From: a virus
Direction: 5' to 3' (one strand)
DNA length: 43,483 nucleotides
Virus record (IMG/VR): IMGVR_UViG_3300025512_000026
Coordinates: 1-43,483 of that record
Part shown: positions 14,931 through 21,604 of the stretch, piece after piece
How the letters are laid out: each line of letters starts with the position of its first letter
Position numbering within the stretch: the first letter of the stretch is position 1
Program-made: the position numbers and the translations under genes
Notes under the pieces: model-generated
Seen by the model: the letters and a program-made list of their open reading frames with translations, nothing else
Database searches by the model: none
Told to the model about the DNA's origin: nothing

Positions 14931-15330
14931 CCCGCTCGCCATACAGCATGTAGAGGTAGATAGCGGCCAACTGTTCCGCATTCAGCGGCGCGATGGCCGT
15001 CAGTTCATCATAAGTCGGACTTACTAATGCTTGTTTCGCTAAGACATTCAGGGCTTGCAGGACTTGTTCGGCATCTTTCTCCGGGGAAGGATGTTTGCTG
15101 TTAATCTCCGCTGCGATCTCCGCTTCTGTCTTACCTTCCCGCGCCCTCTGATACGCCAGCGCAAGAAGCGGATTGCTGATGTTTGTCGACAATATCGCCG
15201 GAGTCAGGTCAACATAGCGAATTTGCACGTTGACAGTCGTGGCTGGCCGGAACCCGGGAATCGTGATAATCTCAGGCTCAGCTTGGACGCGGATGTCTTC
15301 AAGTGGTGTGGTTTTCTTTTTGTCTGGCAT
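14890..15330 (-). CDS. Tail assembly chaperone (G part)
   Basis: A 146-residue protein with an acidic helix-rich body (EGKTEAEIAAEINSKHPSPEKDAEQVLQALNVLAKQALVSPTYDEL) and the C-terminal LNAEQLAAIYLYMLYGERGEG. Size and place between the tail tube gene and the tape measure gene identify the short form of the tail chaperone, which coats the tape measure during tail assembly. The ATG lies one base after the stop of the tube gene and is probably coupled to it. A slippery heptamer spans codons 133-135. Confidence 0.82.
   Translation of the reverse strand: MPDKKKTTPLEDIRVQAEPEIITIPGFRPATTVNVQIRYVDLTPAILSTNISNPLLALAYQRAREGKTEAEIAAEINSKHPSPEKDAEQVLQALNVLAKQALVSPTYDELTAIAPLNAEQLAAIYLYMLYGERGEGLSTFRTERGV
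14927..14933 (-). promoter_or_regulatory. Candidate -2 ribosomal frameshift heptamer GGGGCGA
   Basis: On the minus strand the chaperone frame reads CGG GGC GAA here. Slipping back two bases puts the Gly tRNA on GGG and continues with GCG AAG GAT, exactly in the extension frame. GGGGCGA is, to my recollection, the heptamer described for the -2 frameshift in the phage Mu tail genes. The overlap in which a shift must occur is only about 92 bases, and no -1 option exists because the open frame is the -2/+1 one. Confidence 0.65.
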
Positions 15331-15331
15331 C

Positions 15332-15922
15332 TTAACTCAACTCCGCGGGCAAAGTATCGACAAATTCTTTATTGATGACGGACAATCCCATCACGGTATT
15401 CTCACGAGCGCGGATCGTGAACTCCGGACTCGCCCACGCCTGATCTTCATACGACACAGACGGAACCCGCCCGAAACATAAAGGATAAATTGTACGCATA
15501 AACCCATGCAGCACTCCATGGCTAAGGTAGTTGTCCACATACACTTCAGCGAGGAAGGGTAGACGTGTGCCTTGGTCAGCCAGGCGCGGCGCACGGTAGC
15601 CGACAATATTCCCCCCAGACTCTATCAGTGACCCCCCCGCCATAATCACTGTAGCTCGAGCATCAAATCTCGCGTCGCGGAAGGTTAGCTCAGCACCGAT
15701 AACCACATCTTCCTCTTCTCGGACAGCCTGTATTCTATCCCCGCCACGCAGCTGAGATTGCTCTCCTTCGGCATATGTGACTTCCTCGCCGACCGTCTGA
15801 GCTGTTCTGATGCCAAACCGCGCTGGCGCTGCAGGCATCGCCCCTGCTGCAGTGAGTTGCACTATTACAAGACCCCGGCATCCATACAGATACCCGGTTC
15901 TAACTTGAGTAGGTGTCGCCAT
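15332..15922 (-). CDS. Major tail tube protein
   Basis: A 196-residue strand-rich protein beginning MATPTQVRTGYLYGCRGLVIVQLTAAG, with EEVTYAEGEQSQLRGGDRIQAVREEEDVVIGAELTFRDARFDARATVIMAGG. This is the usual pattern of siphovirus tube subunits, a beta sandwich assembled in hexameric rings. It is followed directly by the tail chaperone, as in almost all siphoviruses. The supporting evidence is order, size and fold pattern rather than a catalytic motif. Confidence 0.85.
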   Translation of the reverse strand: MATPTQVRTGYLYGCRGLVIVQLTAAGAMPAAPARFGIRTAQTVGEEVTYAEGEQSQLRGGDRIQAVREEEDVVIGAELTFRDARFDARATVIMAGGSLIESGGNIVGYRAPRLADQGTRLPFLAEVYVDNYLSHGVLHGFMRTIYPLCFGRVPSVSYEDQAWASPEFTIRARENTVMGLSVINKEFVDTLPAELS

Positions 15923-15935
15923 TTTTTAGCCTCCT

Positions 15936-16265
15936 TTACGATCTGATTACGGCAAGCGTCAAAGCCGTCACAAGCGAATACGTGATCGATGTATGCCCCG
16001 CCGCGTTGTTGAATCTGCCGGGGTCCAGCGGCGGTGTTATCCACCGCGTCCCGTTGGGGACGGAGAAAACAAAGTCGTGATCAAAGCCTTGGTTGCACGG
16101 CGCGATTGAGTTGATAGTGATGGTTATAGGGGCAGTATGCCCGTTGACAAACTCCAGCGTTACGCGGCCGTCGTTGACAAAATGATTACCCGCTGCCGCA
16201 GCGGAAACAAACGTAGGCGCTCCGCCCAAACCGGTAATTTCCTGTACCGGCACTAAAACCGACAT
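15936..16265 (-). CDS. Small strand-rich structural protein (109 aa)
   Basis: Lies between the tail terminator-like gene and the tail tube gene. The sequence (MSVLVPVQEITGLGGAPTFV, HFVNDGRVTLEFVNGHTAPITITIN, FSVPNGTRWITPPLDPGRFNN, SITYSLVTALTLAVIRS) reads as a compact beta sandwich. This kind of protein is often a minor capsid/neck or decoration subunit. No family is recognised with certainty. The stop-to-start distance to the tube gene is 13 bases, so it belongs to the late operon. Confidence 0.65.
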   Translation of the reverse strand: MSVLVPVQEITGLGGAPTFVSAAAAGNHFVNDGRVTLEFVNGHTAPITITINSIAPCNQGFDHDFVFSVPNGTRWITPPLDPGRFNNAAGHTSITYSLVTALTLAVIRS

Positions 16266-16271
16266 GTTTAA

Positions 16272-16670
16272 TTACCTCCTTATGTCGTAAATTGTCGCCG
16301 CGTCAAAGCTGACTACGGCGCCGATAAGTTTCCGTTCGGGATCAACCACATCTCCTACACTCCCTGTCCACCGCAGGGCAAATCGCAGTCCGCTCTCGGC
16401 ATCAGTAATAACCACTCCATTTAGTGCTCTGACTACATCCTGCCGGAGCGCGTCCAGACCGACAAAGCTATCTAGCCCGCGATACAGATAGATCTCAATG
16501 GTTTGAGCGCCTGCAAAGCCGATGTTTGCCGCTTGACGCTCGGTGGCCAGCTTGACGGTGGCATAAGGCGTAGGCACATTTACCGGAGCGAGATACGCCT
16601 GGAACACCCTGCCGCCAAGCGCGGGAAGATGGATTCGCAACTGCTGGACTATCGCACGGCGCAAGGACAT
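16272..16670 (-). CDS. Tail terminator / tail completion protein
   Basis: A 132-residue protein with an N-terminal helix (SLRRAIVQQLRIHLPALGGRVFQAYLAP), PTPYATVKLATERQ, a central EIYLYRGLDSFVGLDALRQDVVRALNG and a C-terminal strand pair. This is the pattern of the gpU/gp17-type terminator that caps the tail and joins it to the head. It is the last of four consecutive connector-sized genes (17746 down to 16272). Assignment rests on order, size and pattern. Confidence 0.75.
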   Translation of the reverse strand: MSLRRAIVQQLRIHLPALGGRVFQAYLAPVNVPTPYATVKLATERQAANIGFAGAQTIEIYLYRGLDSFVGLDALRQDVVRALNGVVITDAESGLRFALRWTGSVGDVVDPERKLIGAVVSFDAATIYDIRR

Positions 16671-16676
16671 AACTTG

Positions 16677-17012
16677 TCACTCCCACAATTTCTTGTAATC
16701 TCTGGAAATCTCCGGTATTGCCGCGTCTACTGTTTTTTTCAGGACAGCAAACCTGCCGTCATTCGCGAGCTCCAGGAATATCCCATACTCCATCGAGTGA
16801 CCGAGGCGGATTTTGACTTCATTCCCCTTGACTTCTGTAGAGCCGAACAAACCGTTTCTGGCGTTACCCGTCCTGTCTGTCCATGGCACGGCTGCTTTTG
16901 CTCTACCCTCAAGCTGCCCGGCCCAGGTGTTTGCCAAAGCGATAACCGCCGCTCTTTGTCTGTCCGCCCAGGCCTGCAGGTTTTTTTTTACTTCGTTTGA
17001 GCCTTCGGCCAT
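16677..17012 (-). CDS. HK97 gp10-type tail completion/neck protein
   Basis: A 111-residue protein with a long N-terminal helix (VKKNLQAWADRQRAAVIALANTWAGQLEGRAKAAVPWTDRTGNARNGLFG), LGHSMEYGIFLELANDGRFAVLKKTVD and a C-terminal helix. The motifs WTDRTGNAR and HSMEYGIFLEL are hallmarks of the HK97 gp10 / SPP1 gp16.1-like family, which takes part in head-tail joining. The start follows the stop of the preceding gene without a gap. Confidence 0.85.
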   Translation of the reverse strand: MAEGSNEVKKNLQAWADRQRAAVIALANTWAGQLEGRAKAAVPWTDRTGNARNGLFGSTEVKGNEVKIRLGHSMEYGIFLELANDGRFAVLKKTVDAAIPEISRDYKKLWE

Positions 17013-17381
17013 CTAACTCACCTCCTCCAATACGGCATGGACGGCATAAATTTCGCCGGCCAACCTGCGCCAAACAACACGCTCAACGCGGAAATTTTGC
17101 CCTTGCGCGAAGAAGGTATCTCCCACCTTCAAATCTGCGGTCCAGGGAGCGATAAGCGTCCAGGCAAAAAAACGCACAATCCCAGCTTCATCCTGTCGCA
17201 TAACCATTTGTCGCTTCGTTGGCACAATACGACCATGGATTGGAGGCGTCGAGCTTGATACCAACCTATTTCCTCCTGCCAAGTCCGGCACGGCAACCTC
17301 GCGATGAATAACGATCGAGACCGGATTTTCGCCAATCAGGCGTTCGGTGGCCAGTCTCCGGGCGATTAAGACGGCGCTCAT
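17013..17381 (-). CDS. Head-tail connector (head closure) protein
   Basis: A 122-residue protein: SIVIHREVAVPDLAGGNRL, PPIHGRIVPTKRQMVMRQDEAGIVRFFAWTLIAPWTADLKVGDTFFAQGQNFRVERVVWRRLAGEIYAVHAVLEEV. The strand-rich layout with VGDTFFAQGQNFRVERV is typical of head closure/stopper proteins (SPP1 gp16 class). It overlaps the upstream adaptor gene by ATGA. Assignment by order and pattern. Confidence 0.75.
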   Translation of the reverse strand: MSAVLIARRLATERLIGENPVSIVIHREVAVPDLAGGNRLVSSSTPPIHGRIVPTKRQMVMRQDEAGIVRFFAWTLIAPWTADLKVGDTFFAQGQNFRVERVVWRRLAGEIYAVHAVLEEVS

Positions 17382-17746
17382 GGTGTAACCTCAAATACGG
17401 GCGGCAGGTCATAACCCAGTGCCCGACTGCCTGTCCCTGTAACCATATCACTGTACATCTTGGCCATCGCCAGGCAGTGGTCGCGGTACTCACCGATAGA
17501 CACAAACTTATGCTTCTCGTCCCCAGCCTGGCTTTCTTCAAGCCCCCCGCGCTCAGACATAGCCCTGGCCGCCTTGAGTTGCCAGCCCGTAGCTGCAGCC
17601 TCGTTGATATGCGTAGCGGTCTGTAGCAGGATATCCAGTTCAGTGTCCGCAAACCGGGTGTCCGCAGCCGTCCGGCCTACTGGGACGCGCTCATCAATCA
17701 ACCTGCGGAGCTCCGTCCGCAACGCTTCAGTCGGTACCAGAGCCAT
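17378..17746 (-). CDS. Head-tail connector (adaptor) protein
   Basis: A 122-residue helical protein: ALRTELRRLIDERVPVGRTAADTRFADTELDILLQTATHINEAAATGWQLKAARAM, then EKHKFVSIGEYRDHCLAMAKMYSDMV. Helix-rich adaptor proteins (HK97 gp6 / SPP1 gp15 class) that dock below the portal have this size and stand directly after the major capsid gene. The ATG at 17746 lies 20 bases after the capsid gene stop, and the stop overlaps the next start by four bases. Confidence 0.78.
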   Translation of the reverse strand: MALVPTEALRTELRRLIDERVPVGRTAADTRFADTELDILLQTATHINEAAATGWQLKAARAMSERGGLEESQAGDEKHKFVSIGEYRDHCLAMAKMYSDMVTGTGSRALGYDLPPVFEVTP

Positions 17747-17765
17747 GCTTCACGCCTCCTTATTG

Positions 17766-18791
17766 CTAGCCTAAGTTGATTTGTTGTACATTTTCCGTGA
17801 GGGCGGCAAAAACGCCCCGGTAAGCATAAGCCACTATCTGCTCTTGCACCAGGCGGCTCAAGTCACCAACCTGTGCTTCCACGCGCAGATCCTGCTTCAC
17901 CAGCTCCTTGAATCCTCTGCGTGGTCTGATCAGATACGCCCTGTTCTCCGCCACGCCAGTGTAGCCATGATGCACGTCATTGTCGTAGTAGATCACTTGC
18001 TGGATGCCGCCAATCGGCGGGTATTGGGTGCCCTCAATGTTGTGACCGCCACGCAGCGCCAGCTCAATCTCCGCCTGCATAACCGGATTCGCCAACAGGA
18101 CACTACCGGGGCGCTTCGCCCTGACCGCGGCTTTCTGGGCAGCAACGATAGTCTCCCGGATGCCGACCCAAGCAGGCTGCCCGGCAGGCGGGGCAATCCA
18201 AGTTGTCAGATTCGCGCCGGTGTAAGTGTGCGAGATAATCGGACGCAGGTGGATGTCGTTCAGCAGCGCGTTGTGCGCCTCGCCCAGTGCCCGGTTCAGC
18301 ATCTCCGGCCTGAAGCTCTCGTTGAAATCCATGATTTCCTTGGTGTACTCAAAGCCAGCGGAGAAAGTCAGTATTCTTGCTGTCGGCCCCTGCAGAGCGT
18401 CAAGCCGTCCGAACCGGACTTCCTGGCCCTCAAGGTGCTCACTGAAGACGACAACCCCCTGCAGCGCCCATTTTGCGTCTAGGACGCGCGGAAGGTTCGC
18501 ATCCTCGATTCGTTCGTAGATCGGACCATACACCACCGGTTGGAGCTCACGGCCAAGCTCTACATCGAGCACGACTTTGCGAAGGAGGTCTCTGAAGGCA
18601 CCCTGATCCAGCCCGCCACTTGTGATCATCTCGCCGATAGGCTTTGACAGTTGGTGCAACTCCATCTCGCCGTTAACAATTTTCTTTACAACGTGCTCAA
18701 CTTTTCCATCGAGCACAAACGGGACTTGCGTTTCGTACGTCCCCTGCCGCCGTTCAGCTCTGAGCGATTCTTTGCTGATTACTTTGAACAT
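17766..18791 (-). CDS. Major capsid protein
   Basis: A 341-residue protein with the HK97-fold capsid pattern of the type starting MFKVISKESLRAERRQGTYETQVPF. It has a central RFGRLDALQGPTARILTFSAGFEYTKEIMDFNESFRPEMLNRALGEAHNALLNDIHLRPI and the late VIYYDNDVHHGYTGVAENRAYLIRPRRGFKELVKQDLRVEAQVGDLSRLVQEQIVAYAYRGVF (P-domain and C-terminal strands). No long N-terminal scaffold domain is present; scaffold appears to be supplied by the protease gene upstream. GGGAGGG precedes the ATG. Place and sequence pattern agree. Confidence 0.88.
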   Translation of the reverse strand: MFKVISKESLRAERRQGTYETQVPFVLDGKVEHVVKKIVNGEMELHQLSKPIGEMITSGGLDQGAFRDLLRKVVLDVELGRELQPVVYGPIYERIEDANLPRVLDAKWALQGVVVFSEHLEGQEVRFGRLDALQGPTARILTFSAGFEYTKEIMDFNESFRPEMLNRALGEAHNALLNDIHLRPIISHTYTGANLTTWIAPPAGQPAWVGIRETIVAAQKAAVRAKRPGSVLLANPVMQAEIELALRGGHNIEGTQYPPIGGIQQVIYYDNDVHHGYTGVAENRAYLIRPRRGFKELVKQDLRVEAQVGDLSRLVQEQIVAYAYRGVFAALTENVQQINLG

Positions 18792-18808
18792 ATGTCTTTA
18801 TCCCTCCC

Positions 18809-19312
18809 TTAAGTTGCGATTACGCCGGCAGCCCGCAGACGAGCCAGCAAGTCATTGAAATTTGCCTGGGTTGGAGCAGCGCCAATATCCCCCATTGCTG
18901 TCGCCTGTGTAAGAAGCGTTGTCGCGGCATCACCCAGTACAAACCGAATCGGCCCAGCCGGGCCGGCACCGCCGATGGTGCATCGTCCTACCAAGCGATT
19001 GCCTACCGCAACATTCGTTAACAGGTTGCCAGGCGTCCAGTACACAAGCTGGCCACGAGTGAACGTCACCGAGGCAAGCTGCGGGCTTGTAATCTCATAC
19101 TCCGCCTGCTCCAGGTTAAGTGCCGTTAACGTCCCAGCAGGCGCGGTTGTCGGCACCGTAGCAAACGCAGCCCCGAAGTGCCCCTCGATTACATAGAACC
19201 TTCCTGCCTCTATCAGCATAGCTGTCGGCACCGTCACCACAACAGATCTTCCATCGCTGACCTTAGCGATGCGCGACGATGTAATTGTTACCGGTACAGG
19301 TCTTTCAGACAT
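18809..19312 (-). CDS. Capsid decoration / head fibre protein (DUF2190-like)
   Basis: A 167-residue strand-rich protein. The block LASVTFTRGQLVYWTPGNLLTNVAVGNRLVGRCTIGGAGPAGPIRFVLGD resembles the DUF2190 family of head decoration proteins, with its GD.VYWd...G.. G...vG motif. A short C-terminal helical tail (ANFNDLLARLRAAGVIAT) follows. It lies between the protease/scaffold and the major capsid gene, the usual place for such a protein. Strong GGGAGGG before the ATG. Confidence 0.75.
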   Translation of the reverse strand: MSERPVPVTITSSRIAKVSDGRSVVVTVPTAMLIEAGRFYVIEGHFGAAFATVPTTAPAGTLTALNLEQAEYEITSPQLASVTFTRGQLVYWTPGNLLTNVAVGNRLVGRCTIGGAGPAGPIRFVLGDAATTLLTQATAMGDIGAAPTQANFNDLLARLRAAGVIAT

Positions 19313-19325
19313 TTGTTATCCCTCC

Positions 19326-20831
19326 CTAAATTGATACTCGTTTGATTGTGTTGCTTGTGCCTGTGCCGCCAGTCGGACGCTGACCGTCCTTCGGCGCGAT
19401 TGCTTGGTCTTTGAACACCTCGGCCAAGGCTTTCTTCACATCTTCAGCTTGCATCAACTCGCCGACGGCTTTCTTCAGCGCGGGCTCATCACTAGCTGGA
19501 TCAGCCTGGAGCATCCGCTTAACCAGCGGCCTAACTGCTTCTGCTTGCACCATCTCGCCAATAACCTTGTCCACCAGCTTGTCGTGTTCTGCCGTGGCCG
19601 CTTTCGTCTGCGCTTCTTTAGCCAGTTTTACCGCACTGACCAAATCTGTCAGTTTCGCGTCCTTGCCCAAGCCAAACACTTGTGCGCATTCCCCGACCAC
19701 TTTTACCGCCTCTTGCAACTGTGTCCACCGTTCATTACTGATCTCGCCGGCCACCTTATCAAACTCCCAACCAAGTTCTTTGGCCAGCGTTTTCACGTCC
19801 CAGCCCATCTCACCAACCACCTGCCCAGGTTTTACGCCCAGCTTGCGCAGTTCTGCCAAAATCTCTGCCAACGTCATTTGCTTTACACCTCCATTTTTAT
19901 TCATCTCGCCTACCGCCACAACGCGAGTATTCATCCCCGCGCGGTCAAGCGGCACCCAGTCAATACTGAGCAACTCTATCCCTGTCACATGCGTCTTCCC
20001 GTCCCGCTCTTCCGTCGTCATATAGCCGTAGATGCTAACCTGGTTTATCACCTTCGCCCGTATCCACCGCTTGAGATCCGGGGCCGCCTTGTCCACAACA
20101 CCGCGGACAAACGCGCTGCCATCGCGATACACCGCTCCAACCCAGTGTGTAACAGGCGTTGGAAACTCATATTCCAGGTTTTCACTGCGCTGATGCCCCA
20201 AATAACCGGCTACGGGTTTTTGCATGATCTGTTCCGCCGTGTGCCGTATGACAACTTTGCCGTAATCCCAGTCCCGTGCTGACACACCGGACGGGATTTC
20301 CACAACCACCTCCATCGGATCAGAGTCGTTTGCCTTCAGAGAAAGGATATCCACACCAGGCGCGAGCGGGATATCCGTAGGCCGCATTTCGCCGGCGAGA
20401 CGGGTTGTCAGATAGGCCATCTCGCCCGTGCCGGCTAGGTCAAGCAGCAGCTGCGGCGGTTGCAGGTTGACTTCCTCCTGCCGATAGTGTCGCAGCAGGT
20501 GCCGTGCCGCCTGGCGCTTCTGTTCGGCGGTCAAGTCTGGTTCCGTTCTCGCACCAGCTAACGCTTCCGCTGATGCGATCATACCGCCGCGACTGAGAAC
20601 CAGCGTGCCGTCTTGCCGGATGGTGTGGTGGGGTCCAAAGAGATCCTCCAGCTTCAGGTCTTCACTAACTTCAGCTTTGACTACGGCATACATTTCCTGG
20701 ACAGCTTCAACGACACGCTCTGCTTTTTCGGTAATTCCGGTTTTGAGCGTGTGATACTGTGCGGCTTTGTCGATATCCCCCCACTGCGCCCCATCAAGCG
20801 TCTGGTTTCTAATCAGGAATTTCAGGGCCAA
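19326..20831 (-). CDS. Prohead protease with C-terminal scaffold-like region
   Basis: About 501 residues from a TTG start at 20831 (AGGAGG nine bases upstream); the 25 codons in front of it in this frame overlap the previous gene and are not needed. The central part (about 195-320) shows a phage prohead-protease pattern: LKANDSDPMEVVVEIP, VAGYLGHQRSE (possible catalytic His), VVDKAAPDLKRWIRAKVINQVSIYGYMTTEE (possible Ser) and LLSIDWVPLDRAGMN. The C-terminal 170 residues are Lys/Glu/Ala-rich helix (MTLAEILAELRKLGVKPGQ..., HDKLVDKVIGEMVQAEAVRPLVKRML) ending in a Gly/Thr/Pro tail, as in scaffolds. Protease and scaffold appear fused. Confidence 0.75.
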   Translation of the reverse strand: MALKFLIRNQTLDGAQWGDIDKAAQYHTLKTGITEKAERVVEAVQEMYAVVKAEVSEDLKLEDLFGPHHTIRQDGTLVLSRGGMIASAEALAGARTEPDLTAEQKRQAARHLLRHYRQEEVNLQPPQLLLDLAGTGEMAYLTTRLAGEMRPTDIPLAPGVDILSLKANDSDPMEVVVEIPSGVSARDWDYGKVVIRHTAEQIMQKPVAGYLGHQRSENLEYEFPTPVTHWVGAVYRDGSAFVRGVVDKAAPDLKRWIRAKVINQVSIYGYMTTEERDGKTHVTGIELLSIDWVPLDRAGMNTRVVAVGEMNKNGGVKQMTLAEILAELRKLGVKPGQVVGEMGWDVKTLAKELGWEFDKVAGEISNERWTQLQEAVKVVGECAQVFGLGKDAKLTDLVSAVKLAKEAQTKAATAEHDKLVDKVIGEMVQAEAVRPLVKRMLQADPASDEPALKKAVGELMQAEDVKKALAEVFKDQAIAPKDGQRPTGGTGTSNTIKRVSI

Positions 20832-20854
20832 GTCGTTCCACCTCCTTTTCGCCG

Positions 20855-21154
20855 TTATCTTGACCTTCTGTTGCGATGACAGCAGCAGGCGCACGGAATC
20901 CGGCACTGGCCTTCCGGGTTGTTGAAATAAAATACGAACTTTTGGTGCGCTATTCGCTTGCGAATCTCTTGCAATTCTCGTTTAGCGTATTTCTTTACGT
21001 TCCAGCAAACGAATGTGTAACCCTTCGAATGCTGAATTACTTCTTTCACTTCCCGCTGCGTTGCTTCAAGAGTTGCCAGTTCGTCCAACAAACTCTGCTC
21101 AAACTCGTCCCAATCCCCAGGCAAGTCCCAGTGACTCCGTTCAGGAGTATCCAT
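20855..21154 (-). CDS. Small late-operon protein with a C-terminal Cys cluster
   Basis: A 99-residue acidic-to-basic protein. A heptad-like helix (FEQSLLDELATLEATQREVKEVIQHSKG) is followed by KYAKRELQEIRKRIAHQKFVFYFNNPEG and ends with CRIPCACCCHRN, a dense Cys/His cluster that could bind metal. ATG at 21154 sits eight bases after GAAGG; five upstream codons in the same frame lie inside the preceding gene. Located between the MuF gene and the protease. No family is recognised. Confidence 0.6.
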   Translation of the reverse strand: MDTPERSHWDLPGDWDEFEQSLLDELATLEATQREVKEVIQHSKGYTFVCWNVKKYAKRELQEIRKRIAHQKFVFYFNNPEGQCRIPCACCCHRNRRSR

Positions 21155-21386
21155 CCTTTTCACCTTCAATCCTCAACGTGATCTCCACCTCCGGCGGAAG
21201 AGCTTCGCGCTCGACTACTCTGCACTGCAAAATCCGGATATTGACAGGAATTAGCTGCAATGCTTGATAAATCGCCGCCACATAATTGCCGCGCCCCAAA
21301 TGAAAAGGCACCGGTTGGGTTTCCGATGCCTCTGTGTTTGGTATTGTCATGCCTTTTGGGATTTCTTTATTATTGTATTGGTTCAA
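21141..21386 (-). CDS. Small late-operon protein (81 aa)
   Basis: The product has a polar N-terminus, then VPFHLGRGNYVAAIYQALQLIPVNIRILQCRVVEREALPPEVEITLRIEGE. The start is a TTG at 21386 with GGAGG and eight-base spacing; a later ATG (codon 13) has only a weak binding site. It overlaps both neighbours (17 bases upstream, 14 downstream). The HLGRGNYVAAIYQALQL segment suggests a short helix followed by a beta sheet. No family is recognised. Confidence 0.6.
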   Translation of the reverse strand: MNQYNNKEIPKGMTIPNTEASETQPVPFHLGRGNYVAAIYQALQLIPVNIRILQCRVVEREALPPEVEITLRIEGEKDGYS

Positions 21387-21603
21387 ACCTTATCCCTCCA
21401 TCTCCGGGGAAAGGCAAGGTGTGGTCATGCTTCCCTTCCAGAATCTCACGCGGGATTCGGGCAAAGGCCGCGCAGCGAGACCCGATTGAATCCTTAGGCC
21501 GCTCATCGCGCAAATGCTTGCAACGCATACACTGCAGGCCGTAAATCGGATAATCAACACCCCTGTCGTCCAAAACCCAGCCGCCGTCTTTTGTTGCCGG
21601 CAT
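21370..21603 (-). CDS. Zinc-ribbon-like small protein next to MuF
   Basis: A 77-residue protein: GWVLDDRGVDYPIYGLQCMRCKHLRDERPKDSIGSRCAAFARIPREILEGKHDHTLPFPGDGGIRFEPI. The CMRC pair plus a later Cys and His, and the close pattern IPREIL..DH..P.PGD.GI.FE, are characteristic of a small phage protein that often follows the minor head gene. Function is unknown; metal binding is likely. ATG follows GGGAGGTG, one base after the MuF stop. Confidence 0.7.
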   Translation of the reverse strand: MPATKDGGWVLDDRGVDYPIYGLQCMRCKHLRDERPKDSIGSRCAAFARIPREILEGKHDHTLPFPGDGGIRFEPIQ

Positions 21604-21604
21604 A

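Noticed and set aside
19404-20282. 292-codon plus-strand frame opposite the protease/scaffold gene
   Set aside because: Composition (Leu/His/Phe/Gln-rich) is that of a reverse-complement shadow; no binding site and no family features.
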